Below, in pieces: positions 1 to 7,598 of a DNA stretch of 64,000 bases; the stretch's first letter is position 1, and each line of letters opens with the position of its first letter. Source of the DNA: Burkholderia sp. USMB20. Its GTDB lineage: Bacteria; Pseudomonadota; Gammaproteobacteria; Burkholderiales; Burkholderiaceae. Under the pieces are notes generated by a model, which had not been told where the DNA came from, searched no databases, and worked only from the letters and a program-made list of their open reading frames with translations. The position numbers and the translations under genes are program-made. The stretch covers positions 62,001-126,000 of the forward strand of contig NZ_JTAN02000015.1 of NCBI RefSeq assembly GCF_000949135.2. Direction: 5' to 3'.

Positions 1-1088
1 AACGTCGGCTCGCCGTTCTGCGGCTCGAGATAGACGAACTCGTTGACGAGCATCGACCCGCAGAGCGGGCCGGTCACGCGGTAGTACGTGGTGCCCGTCT
101 TCGTGTCCTGCCAGCTCTCCATCCCCTTCGCGTGTTTCGTCCAGAAGTCCTGCGGCAATTCGCGCACGCCGCTATAGAGGAGATCCTTGTCCTCGAGGAC
201 CTGGTCGTTGAAGTAGTCTTCCGCGGGCAGGCCGAGCGCATGCGCCTTGATGCGCATGTTGATGTCTTTCGACACCAGCACGACCTGGCGGTCCGGCCGG
301 TCGCGCTGCAGCGCGCGCACGACGCCGAGGATCTGGTTGTCGGCCTTGCCTGCGGGCAGGCCTTCGACCGGCGCGATGTCCGCGAGCCTGGTCTGGAAGT
401 AGAGGCGGCCGAGCGCCTCGCGGCTGCCGAGACGCGACAGCGGAATGCCGTCGGAGATCGGGCCGCCGTCGGCGACCAGCGCGTCGAGCGTGCGGCTCAC
501 CTGGCGCGCGTTGCGCGCGACTTCGGACATCCCCTTCTTGTGGTTGTCGAGTTCCTCGAGCGTCATCATCGGCAGATAGACGTCGTGTTCCTCGAAGCGG
601 AAGAGGCTGCTCGGGTCGTGCATCAGCACGTTCGTGTCGAGCACGAACAGCTTCTGCAATTCGGCTTCGGCCGGCTTGCGGCTGCGCGACTTCGTCGCGG
701 CGCCGGCATCGCGTGCGCTCGCGGTGGTCGGCTTGCCGGCCGCGGGCTTGTCGTTGCGTGCGACGACCGGCGCGGCGGGGGCGGCGGGGGCCGCCGGTTC
801 GACCGGTGCCGGCATCGGCTGCAGCAGCGCGGCCGTCTGTCTGGTCTTGCGACCACGGGCGGGCGTGCCAGCGGCTTCTTGCGTCGACGCCGCGACGGCG
901 CGCAGCGGCGCGGCCGTGTTCGCGGCTTCGGTCATCGGTTGGGCCACGCTGGCCGGGCCATATTCTCCGGCTGTGGAGGCGTCCCCTTCGGCGGATTTCT
1001 TCGCGGCTTTCGCGGGCCGCGCTTTCGCCTTGTATTCATCGGGCGGCAGCAGGCTGCCGAGCTTGCTGGGGGCAGTAGGCAAAGGCAT
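1..1088 (-). CDS. PhoH-family protein with N-terminal PIN domain (partial, 3' end outside window)
   Basis: The minus-strand frame opens with ATG at 1088 and stays open to the window edge, giving about 362 residues. Residues 1-145 are a low-complexity Ala/Pro/Lys-rich region. From about residue 146 a PIN domain begins with the acidic motif LDTNVLMHD, followed by TLEELDNHKKG and later a VSKDINMRIKA segment. This order is typical of PhoH-like proteins in which a PIN ribonuclease domain precedes a PhoH P-loop ATPase; the ATPase part would lie beyond position 1. The family is linked to RNA metabolism, but the substrate is unknown. A weak RBS and the abrupt loss of coding character upstream support this start. 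It is transcribed in the same direction as bcp, but 335 bp and a terminator separate them. Confidence 0.85.
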   Translation of the reverse strand, partial: MPLPTAPSKLGSLLPPDEYKAKARPAKAAKKSAEGDASTAGEYGPASVAQPMTEAANTAAPLRAVAASTQEAAGTPARGRKTRQTAALLQPMPAPVEPAAPAAPAAPVVARNDKPAAGKPTTASARDAGAATKSRSRKPAEAELQKLFVLDTNVLMHDPSSLFRFEEHDVYLPMMTLEELDNHKKGMSEVARNARQVSRTLDALVADGGPISDGIPLSRLGSREALGRLYFQTRLADIAPVEGLPAGKADNQILGVVRALQRDRPDRQVVLVSKDINMRIKAHALGLPAEDYFNDQVLEDKDLLYSGVRELPQDFWTKHAKGMESWQDTKTGTTYYRVTGPLCGSMLVNEFVYLEPQNGEPT

Positions 1089-1423
1089 GGTGTCCCTCGG
1101 GAGGAATCGTGTCGCATGGCGTGCGCCGCTGATCGCATCCTGCGTGACGTGGAAGGTGCATGCAGTTTGCGCGCGGTGGCGCACAGGAAATTCGTCTAGC
1201 CGGTTCGCCTAAGTGTCGATCAGCTCCTTGACGGGGTGAGGGGCCGGACCGAGAGCCGGCGCGCAGTCCATAAAAAAAGCCGCTGCCCCGTGGACCGGGA
1301 CATGCGGCTGGCTGATACCGTTGTGATGCGCGTCAGGTGCCGGAAAGCATCGCAACGGGCACCGGCGCAGCTACGAGAAATATGGAGCGAACTGGCATTC
1401 ATTGCGGCCCAATATAACGCGCC
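1089..1423. other. intergenic region between phoH-like gene and bcp
   Basis: This 335-bp gap holds the rho-independent terminator of bcp (1272-1309) and presumably the promoter of the phoH-like gene. I see no convincing -35/-10 pair and no small gene. Short open frames here have poor codon usage. Confidence 0.5.
1272..1309 (-). terminator. rho-independent terminator of bcp
   Basis: Read on the minus strand, outer arms AGCCGC and GCGGCT enclose a second GC-rich stem (CCCG pairing with CGGG), and the hairpin is followed at once by a run of seven T. It lies 115 bp past the bcp stop codon. Confidence 0.75.
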
Positions 1424-1885
1424 TCAAAGCGCTTGTACAGCACTTAGCACGTCGTCCACGTGACCGGGTACCTTGATGCCGCGCCATGCCTGGCGAAGCA
1501 CACCGTCGGCGTCGATCAGGAACGTCGAACGCTCGATTCCGCGCACTTCCTTGCCATACATTTTCTTCATCTTGATGACATCGAACAGCGCGCACAGCGC
1601 TTCGTCGGCATCGGAAATCAGCGGGAACGGCAGTTCGAGCTTCGCCTTGAAATTGTCATGCGAGCGCAGGCTGTCGCGCGACACGCCGATCACTTCGGCG
1701 CCGGCCTTCTTGAACTTCGGATAGAGATCGCGGAACTGCAGGCCTTCGGTGGTGCAGCCCGGCGTGTTGTCCTTCGGATAGAAATACAGGACGAGCTTCT
1801 TGCCCTTGAGGTCGGACAGCGAAATGTCGCCGCCCGTCGCCGGTGCGGTGAAATCGGGAACTTGACGGTCAACTTCGACGGACAC
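1424..1885 (-). CDS. bcp: thiol peroxidase / peroxiredoxin Bcp (PrxQ family)
   Basis: This 153-residue protein is the usual length for AhpC/TSA-family Bcp. It reduces hydrogen peroxide and organic hydroperoxides in the cytoplasm using thioredoxin electrons. The peroxidatic cysteine is Cys44 in the motif NTPGCTTEG. The position five residues later, where E. coli Bcp has its resolving cysteine, is Leu. The only other cysteine is Cys98 (DEALCALF), so any resolving role would fall to it or to an external thiol; this is inference. The gene lies 103 bp downstream of arnD on the same strand and could be co-transcribed with the Ara4N cluster, but it has its own terminator. trxA, a likely electron donor gene, is also in this window. 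Confidence 0.92.
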   Translation of the reverse strand: MSVEVDRQVPDFTAPATGGDISLSDLKGKKLVLYFYPKDNTPGCTTEGLQFRDLYPKFKKAGAEVIGVSRDSLRSHDNFKAKLELPFPLISDADEALCALFDVIKMKKMYGKEVRGIERSTFLIDADGVLRQAWRGIKVPGHVDDVLSAVQAL

Positions 1886-1988
1886 GTGTTTCTCCTGTTG
1901 TTATGGAAAGGCGCCGCTCGGGCGGCGCGGTTCGGCGGGGCGTCGCGGCGGCACGCCGCAAGGGCAGGCGGCGCGGGCGCGCGCGAAC

Positions 1989-2885
1989 TCAGTCGGGCTG
2001 GACGATCAGCTCGCCGGAGCGGCCGGGAATCTCGCCCCACGTGACAGGGTACGATGGCAGCGAGTCGCGGTCCAGCGTCGCGTGGTAGTCGCCCATCGTC
2101 GCAAACGTATGGCCCTGTGCGCGCCAGCCGGCGAGCAGCTGCTCGAATACCGGCGCGAGCTTCTGGCCTTCCAGTTCCGCATGCAGCGTGAACACCTGGT
2201 CGTGCGGATTGGTTTCCGTGAACTTCAGGATGTGCGCGGCGACGTTGTGCGTGTCGATGCCGTCGATGCCGAGCACTTCGTCGAGGGTCGGCAGCGTGGT
2301 CGGCATCTGCACGTGCGACAGCGTGCGGCCGCCGACCACGGGCAGGTACGGCGAATGGCCGCGGCCGTCGGATGCGTAGCGCATCCCCCATGCGTCGATC
2401 TGCTCGAACGCGGAGTCGTTCATCTGCCAGCCGGCCGCGCCGTGCGTTGCGGGCGGCGCGCCGAAGACGTCGACGAAGCGCGCGTGGCTCTTCTGCATTT
2501 CACGCGCGGTCCAGTCGCGATCGCGCACGCGCACGTTGTCCTGCCAGTACACGTGATCCCACGTATGGATCCCGCATTCGAAGCCGGCCTCGTGGATCGC
2601 GCGCATGTCGGCGATCGCGCGGCGGCCGATGTCGGGGCCCGGCAGCAGCACCCCGTACATCAGCTGCTTCACGCCGTAGTGCTCGACCACCGACGTGCGC
2701 GACACCTTCTTCAGGAAGCCGGGGCGGAACACGCGCCGCAGCGCCCAGCCCGTGTGATCGGGGCCGAGGCTGAAGAGGAAGGTCGCGCGCGCGCTGAAGC
2801 GGTCGAAGATGCGCGCGAGGTTCGGCACGCCTTCGCGCGTGCCGCGCAGCGTGTCGACGTCGATCTTGAGGACGATACGAGCCAA
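1989..2885 (-). CDS. arnD: 4-deoxy-4-formamido-L-arabinose-phosphoundecaprenol deformylase ArnD
   Basis: A 298-residue polysaccharide-deacetylase (NodB homology) protein. The catalytic Asp is in the N-terminal KIDVDT segment, and the metal-binding HTWDH motif lies near residue 105. In the Ara4N pathway ArnD removes the formyl group from undecaprenyl-phosphate-Ara4FN, making the step irreversible before transfer to lipid A. It starts 12 bp after the stop of the upstream ArnA decarboxylase gene, so it reads as the last gene of the arn operon. Length and motifs match family members of Burkholderia and enterobacteria. There is no signal peptide, as expected for an enzyme acting at the inner leaflet. 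Confidence 0.93.
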   Translation of the reverse strand: MARIVLKIDVDTLRGTREGVPNLARIFDRFSARATFLFSLGPDHTGWALRRVFRPGFLKKVSRTSVVEHYGVKQLMYGVLLPGPDIGRRAIADMRAIHEAGFECGIHTWDHVYWQDNVRVRDRDWTAREMQKSHARFVDVFGAPPATHGAAGWQMNDSAFEQIDAWGMRYASDGRGHSPYLPVVGGRTLSHVQMPTTLPTLDEVLGIDGIDTHNVAAHILKFTETNPHDQVFTLHAELEGQKLAPVFEQLLAGWRAQGHTFATMGDYHATLDRDSLPSYPVTWGEIPGRSGELIVQPD

Positions 2886-2897
2886 GCGAGCGTCCCG

Positions 2898-3953
2898 TCA
2901 GTTCTGCTGCTCGACCAGCGCGCGCGCATCGGCGACATGGCCGCGATACGCTTCGAAGATCTTGCGCAGTGCGTCGTCGAACGTCGATTGCGGCGCCCAG
3001 GCGAGCTCCTGCATCGTGTTGTCGATCTTCGGCACGCGGTTCTGCACGTCCTGGTAGCCATTGCCGTAGTAGGCGCCCGACGTCGTTTCGACGAGTTGCA
3101 CCTGCTTCGCGGAGCTGGCGTATTCCGGGTATTCGGCGGCCAGTTCGAGCATCTTGTGCGCGAGTTCGCGAACCGAGAAATTATTCTTCGGATTCCCGAT
3201 GTTGTAGATCTTGCCCGACGCGACGCCGTTCTTGTTGTCGATGATCTTCATCAGCGCGCTGATGCCGTCGTCGATGTCGGTGAACGCGCGCTTCTGCGAG
3301 CCGCCGTCGACGAGGCTGATGTTCTCGCCGCGCACGATGTGGCCGAGGAACTGCGTGACGACGCGCGAGCTGCCTTCCTTCGGCGTGTAGATCGAGTCGA
3401 GGCCCGGGCCGATCCAGTTGAACGGACGGAACAGCGTGAAGTTCAGGCCTTCCATCCCGTAGCCCCAGATCACGCGGTCCATCAGCTGCTTCGAGCACGC
3501 GTAGATCCAGCGCGGCTTGTTGATCGGGCCGTAGGTGAGCGCCGATGCGTCCGGGTCGAACTGCTCGTCCGAGCACATGCCGTAGACCTCGGAGGTCGAC
3601 GGGAACACGAGGTGCTTGCCGTACTTGACGGCCGAACGCACGATCGGCAGGTTCGCCTCGAAGTCGAGCTCGAACACGCGCAGCGGCTGCTGGACGTAGG
3701 TCGCGGGCGTCGCGATCGCGACGAGCGGCAGGATCACGTCGCACTTCTTCACGTGATACTCGACCCACTCCTTGTTGATCGTGATGTCGCCTTCGAAGAA
3801 GTGCATCCGCTCGTGGTTGACGAGGTCGCCAAGCCGATCGGTCTGCATGTCCATGCCGAACACTTCCCAATCGGTGGTTTCAAGAATGCGCTTCGACAGG
3901 TGATGGCCGATGAAGCCGTTCACACCCAGGATCAGGACTTTTTTTGCTTTCAT
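2898..3953 (-). CDS. arnA: UDP-glucuronate decarboxylase (ArnA C-terminal-domain equivalent)
   Basis: A 351-residue NAD-dependent short-chain epimerase/decarboxylase. It carries the Rossmann motif GVNGFIGHH at the N-terminus, the PSTSEVYG segment whose Ser/Glu pair is characteristic of ArnA decarboxylase, and the YACSK (YxxxK) catalytic motif. The reaction oxidises and decarboxylates UDP-glucuronate to UDP-4-keto-pentose, the first committed step of Ara4N synthesis. In E. coli this domain is fused to the formyltransferase; here it is a separate gene. The ATG at 3953 overlaps the stop of the formyltransferase gene by 4 bp (ATGA), and a longer upstream extension of the frame is non-coding in character. 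Translational coupling probably keeps the two products balanced. Confidence 0.92.
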   Translation of the reverse strand: MKAKKVLILGVNGFIGHHLSKRILETTDWEVFGMDMQTDRLGDLVNHERMHFFEGDITINKEWVEYHVKKCDVILPLVAIATPATYVQQPLRVFELDFEANLPIVRSAVKYGKHLVFPSTSEVYGMCSDEQFDPDASALTYGPINKPRWIYACSKQLMDRVIWGYGMEGLNFTLFRPFNWIGPGLDSIYTPKEGSSRVVTQFLGHIVRGENISLVDGGSQKRAFTDIDDGISALMKIIDNKNGVASGKIYNIGNPKNNFSVRELAHKMLELAAEYPEYASSAKQVQLVETTSGAYYGNGYQDVQNRVPKIDNTMQELAWAPQSTFDDALRKIFEAYRGHVADARALVEQQN

Positions 3954-4897
3954 GAATGACGGGAAGAATGAATGAACTGCGCGAATTCCGCGGGCGTCAC
4001 GACGGTTTCGCTGCCGTCGCGCTGCTGCCACAGCTCGAGAATGGATAGGGCGCGGCTGTCGCCGCAGACGCCGAATAGCGCATTATCGCTTACGTGCAGG
4101 CCGGGCGGCAAATCCGCTGCGGCCGCGGCGGCGGCGCTGCCGGGCGCCGCGAGGCGCGCGCGGGCGATCACGAAACGCGTGCCGGCGACGTCGGTGAACG
4201 CGCCCGGATACGGGGGCGCGACCGCGCGTACCAGGTTATAGACCTGCGCGGCCGGCTTCGACCAGTCGACGCGGCCGTCCTCCGGCTTGCGCCCGCCGTA
4301 GTAGCTGCCGCTCGCGAGATCGTTCGGCAGATGCGGCGCCTCGCCCGCGAGCAGCGCGGGCAGCACGCGCCAGAGCGTCTGCTCGGCGGCGACCGTCACC
4401 TTGTCGAACACCTGCGCGGCCGTGTCGTCCGGCAGGATCGGCACGGCGGTCTGGGCGATGATCGCGCCCGCATCGGGCTTCGCGGCCATCTCGTGCAGCG
4501 TCGCGCCGGTTTCCGTTTCGCCGTTCAGCACGGCCCAGTTGGTCGGAACCCGACCCCGGTATTTCGGCAGCAGCGAACCGTGCATGTTGTACGCGCCGCG
4601 CGGCGCGATCGCGAGCAGGTCCACCGGCAGCATGTGGCGGTAGTAGAACGAGAAGATGAACTCGGGCCGCGCGTCGGATACGGCGCGGCGCAGTGCCGGA
4701 TCGGCGGGGTCGGTCGGCGTGACGACCGGGATCCCGTGCTCGGCGGCCACCGATGCGACGCTGCCGAACCAGATGTTCTCGTTCGGGTTGTCCTCGTGCG
4801 TGACGACGAGCGCGACGTCGACGCCGCGTGCCAGCAGCACCTGCAGGCAGCGCACGCCGACGTTGTGATACGCGAAGACGACGGCGCGCGGCTTCAT
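3950..4897 (-). CDS. arnA: UDP-Ara4N formyltransferase (ArnA N-terminal-domain equivalent)
   Basis: A 315-residue protein of the methionyl-tRNA-formyltransferase fold. It has the catalytic Asn and His in YNMHGSLLPKYRGR and the Asp in AKPDAGAI, and it ends in a C-terminal OB-like region. It transfers a formyl group from N10-formyl-tetrahydrofolate to the 4-amino group of UDP-Ara4N. The start is the ATG at 4897, which overlaps the arnC stop by 4 bp (ATGA). The frame stays open further upstream but there lies inside arnC. Together with the next gene it replaces the bifunctional ArnA of enterobacteria. Confidence 0.92.
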   Translation of the reverse strand: MKPRAVVFAYHNVGVRCLQVLLARGVDVALVVTHEDNPNENIWFGSVASVAAEHGIPVVTPTDPADPALRRAVSDARPEFIFSFYYRHMLPVDLLAIAPRGAYNMHGSLLPKYRGRVPTNWAVLNGETETGATLHEMAAKPDAGAIIAQTAVPILPDDTAAQVFDKVTVAAEQTLWRVLPALLAGEAPHLPNDLASGSYYGGRKPEDGRVDWSKPAAQVYNLVRAVAPPYPGAFTDVAGTRFVIARARLAAPGSAAAAAAADLPPGLHVSDNALFGVCGDSRALSILELWQQRDGSETVVTPAEFAQFIHSSRHS

Positions 4898-5916
4898 TGC
4901 GACGTCCCCGTGCGGCTCGCGGGGGCCGGCACCGCCGGCATCCCGTCGTGCTGTTCGAGCACGGCCTGGATCAGGTAGCGCGGCCGTGCACGCACTTGCT
5001 GGTAGATGCGGCCGACGTATTCGCCGAGCAGGCCGAGCGCGAAGATGATCACGCCGAGCAGGAAGAACGTGATCGCGAACAGCGTGAACACGCCTTGCAC
5101 TTCCGCGCCGACGATGAAGCGGCGCACGAGCAGCAGCACGAACAGCGCGGCGGAGCCGAGCGACAGGATCACGCCGATGAACGACAGCCACTGCAGCGGC
5201 ACGACCGAGAAGCCCGTCACGAGGTCGAAGTTCAGCCGGATCAGGCTGTACAGCGAGTACTTCGACTCGCCCGCGAAGCGTTCCTCGTGCGCGACCTCGA
5301 TTTCGGTCGGTTTTTGCGCGAACGTGTAGGCCAGCGCGGGGATGAACGTGTTGACTTCGCCGCACACGTTGATCGTGTCGATGATGCGGCGGCTGTACGC
5401 GCGCAGCATGCAGCCCTGGTCGGTCATCTTGATCCGGGTGATGCGCTCGCGCAGCCGGTTCATCATCTGCGACGCCTTGCGGCGCCACAGGCTGTCCTGA
5501 CGCTGCTTGCGGATCGAGCCGACGTAGTCGTAGCCTTCGCGCATCTTCGCGATCAGCTTGCCGATTTCCTCGGGCGGGTTCTGCAGGTCGGCGTCGAGCG
5601 TGATGACGATCTCGCCGCGCGACTGCGCGAAGCCGGCGAGGATCGCCATGTGCTGGCCGTAGTTGCCGTTGAGCAGCACGACACGCGTCGTGTCGGGGCG
5701 CACGTGGAACTGGTCCGCCAGCATCGCGGCCGAGCGGTCGCGGCTGCCGTCGTTGATCAGGATCACTTCGTACGACGTGCCGAGTGCGTCGAGTGCCGGG
5801 TAGAGCCGCGCGAACAGCGCGGCCAGGCCGTCTTCCTCGTTGTACACGGGGATGATGACCGATACCTCCGGGTTCGCGGCCCCCGGATGCCCGGCGCGTG
5901 CTTCAAGGTGATTCAT
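4894..5916 (-). CDS. arnC: undecaprenyl-phosphate 4-deoxy-4-formamido-L-arabinose transferase ArnC
   Basis: A 340-residue family 2 glycosyltransferase. The N-terminal domain shows SVIIPVYNEE, the nucleotide-binding NDGSRD and the metal-binding LDADLQNPPEE motif. Two hydrophobic segments near residues 230-290 anchor it in the inner membrane. It links Ara4FN from UDP-Ara4FN to undecaprenyl phosphate on the cytoplasmic face. It follows arnB after 6 bp and overlaps the formyltransferase gene by 4 bp, so the arn genes form one tight operon. Confidence 0.93.
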   Translation of the reverse strand: MNHLEARAGHPGAANPEVSVIIPVYNEEDGLAALFARLYPALDALGTSYEVILINDGSRDRSAAMLADQFHVRPDTTRVVLLNGNYGQHMAILAGFAQSRGEIVITLDADLQNPPEEIGKLIAKMREGYDYVGSIRKQRQDSLWRRKASQMMNRLRERITRIKMTDQGCMLRAYSRRIIDTINVCGEVNTFIPALAYTFAQKPTEIEVAHEERFAGESKYSLYSLIRLNFDLVTGFSVVPLQWLSFIGVILSLGSAALFVLLLVRRFIVGAEVQGVFTLFAITFFLLGVIIFALGLLGEYVGRIYQQVRARPRYLIQAVLEQHDGMPAVPAPASRTGTSQ

Positions 5917-5922
5917 GTACGC

Positions 5923-7074
5923 TTATTTTCCGTATTGTTCGCAAATCTGGTTGATGGCGTCGGCCACGCGACGCACGTCGTCTTCCGTCATCTGCGTGAA
6001 GAGCGGCAGCGTGACGGTCGATGCGCCGTATCGTTCGGCGTGGGGGAACATGCCCTCCTTGAAGCCGCGCGCACGATACAGCGTGAAAAGATGGATGGCC
6101 GGATAGTGGACGCCCGTGCCGATGCCGCGCTCCTTCATCTGCGCCATGAAATCGGCGCGCGAGATCGACAGCCGGTCGAGCGGCAGCGTGACCTGGAACA
6201 TGTGCCAGTTGCTGTTCTCGAAATCGGCTACGGGCAGGCCGAGCCCGAGCTGCACGGCCGCACCGCCGTCGAGCGCGGCGAAATACGCGCGCGCGAGTGC
6301 GCGGCGCTGCGCGGTGAAGCGCTCGAGGTGCGGCAGCTGGCCGAGGCCGACGCGCGCGGCGACGTCGGTCAGGTTGTACTTGCCGCCGAGCACGTCGCAG
6401 TCCATCCCGTCGAAGCCGGTGCGCGTGATGCCCTGCAGCCGGTACTTCTGCGCGAGCGTCGCCTCGTCCTCGTTGTTCAGCACGAGCGCGCCGCCTTCGA
6501 TCGTCGTCAGGTTCTTGTTCGCGTGGAAGCTGAACGACACGATGTCGCCGATCGCGCCGATGCGCTTGCCTTGCCACGTCGAGCCGAGCGCCTGCGCGGC
6601 GTCCTCGATCACGCGCAGGTTGTGTGCGCGCGCAATCGCGTACAGGCGGTCCATGTCGACCGGCAGGCCGGCCAGGTAGACCGGGATGAGCGCCTTCGTG
6701 CGCGGCGTGATCGCCTGCTCGAGCTTGTCGAGGTCGATGTTGCGCGTGACGGGGTCGATGTCGGCGAACACGGGCGTCGCGCCCGTCTCGAGGATCACGT
6801 TGCTGGTCGATACCCACGACGCCGGCGTCGTGATCACCTCGTCGCCGGGGCCGACGCCCGCGATGCGCAGGCCGATCTCGAGCGTGCAGGTGCCCGAATT
6901 GAACGCGCGGACCGGACGGCCGCCGCAGTACTCGGACAGCGCGGCTTCGAACTTCTGGCTCTGCGGGCCGGTGGTGATCCAGCCCGAGCGCAGCACGTCG
7001 ACGACGCCCTGGATGGTTTCCTCGTCGATCTCGGGGCGGGTGAACGGCAGGAACGGAGCGGTAGTCTGGCTCAT
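5923..7074 (-). CDS. arnB: UDP-4-amino-4-deoxy-L-arabinose aminotransferase ArnB
   Basis: A 383-residue PLP-dependent DegT/DnrJ/EryC1-family aminotransferase. It converts UDP-4-keto-pentose to UDP-Ara4N with glutamate as donor. The Schiff-base lysine is in VSFHANKNLTTIEGG. The start chosen is the ATG at 7074 (MSQTTAPFLPFTRPEI), because the DegT domain begins right after it. The frame continues 23 codons further upstream to another ATG with no family resemblance. It sits between the small flippase-like gene (139-bp gap) and arnC (6-bp gap). Confidence 0.92.
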   Translation of the reverse strand: MSQTTAPFLPFTRPEIDEETIQGVVDVLRSGWITTGPQSQKFEAALSEYCGGRPVRAFNSGTCTLEIGLRIAGVGPGDEVITTPASWVSTSNVILETGATPVFADIDPVTRNIDLDKLEQAITPRTKALIPVYLAGLPVDMDRLYAIARAHNLRVIEDAAQALGSTWQGKRIGAIGDIVSFSFHANKNLTTIEGGALVLNNEDEATLAQKYRLQGITRTGFDGMDCDVLGGKYNLTDVAARVGLGQLPHLERFTAQRRALARAYFAALDGGAAVQLGLGLPVADFENSNWHMFQVTLPLDRLSISRADFMAQMKERGIGTGVHYPAIHLFTLYRARGFKEGMFPHAERYGASTVTLPLFTQMTEDDVRRVADAINQICEQYGK

Positions 7075-7213
7075 GAACACTTTGCCTGTAATGGCGTGTA
7101 ATAAAGGGGTCGGGCGATCCGGCCCGAAACCGGCATTAAACACCGGTTGCCGGATTCGTACCGTGATTTTTTGTAGGCGGACGCTTAATGCCCGCCGGGC
7201 CGGCCGGGCGCGC

Positions 7214-7585
7214 TCAACTGCGCGCGAGCACGAGCACGCCGATCAGGATGATGCCGATGCCGACCAGCCGCTGGACCGACAGCACCTCGCCGAACAGGTA
7301 CCAGGCGGCGAACGCGTTGACCACGTAGCCGAGCGACAGCATCGGGTAGGCGATCGACACGTCGACCCGCGACAGCCCGACAATCCAGACGACGACGCTC
7401 AGCACGTAGCAGCCGAGGCCGCCGATGATCGGCAGCTGGGTCGCGATCTTCAGGCCGACCGGCAGGATGTTCGCACGGCTGAATTCGAAGTGTCCAACGG
7501 CGTTGACGCCGGCTTTCAGCAGAAGTTGCGCACAGGCGTTGAGCATCACGCCGGTGATGATGCAGACGAACGAAACGGGATTCAT
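7214..7585 (-). CDS. small EamA/SMR-type membrane protein, probable Ara4N-lipid flippase (ArnE/ArnF-like)
   Basis: A 123-residue protein almost wholly hydrophobic, with four predicted membrane segments (about residues 2-22, 46-68, 74-95 and 102-121). It resembles the DMT/SMR superfamily to which ArnE and ArnF belong. In enterobacteria an ArnE/ArnF heterodimer flips undecaprenyl-phosphate-Ara4N to the periplasmic face. Here only one such gene lies between arnT and arnB. I infer that it may act as a homodimer in the same step. The stop of arnT is 13 bp upstream, so the two are surely co-transcribed. A different substrate cannot be excluded from sequence. Confidence 0.75.
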   Translation of the reverse strand: MNPVSFVCIITGVMLNACAQLLLKAGVNAVGHFEFSRANILPVGLKIATQLPIIGGLGCYVLSVVVWIVGLSRVDVSIAYPMLSLGYVVNAFAAWYLFGEVLSVQRLVGIGIILIGVLVLARS

Positions 7586-7598
7586 GCGGCGGGCGTCC

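Noticed and set aside
2082-3959. Plus-strand open frame opposite arnD and the decarboxylase
   Set aside because: Arg/Ala/Val/His-rich shadow frame with no RBS or domain, opposite two clear enzymes.
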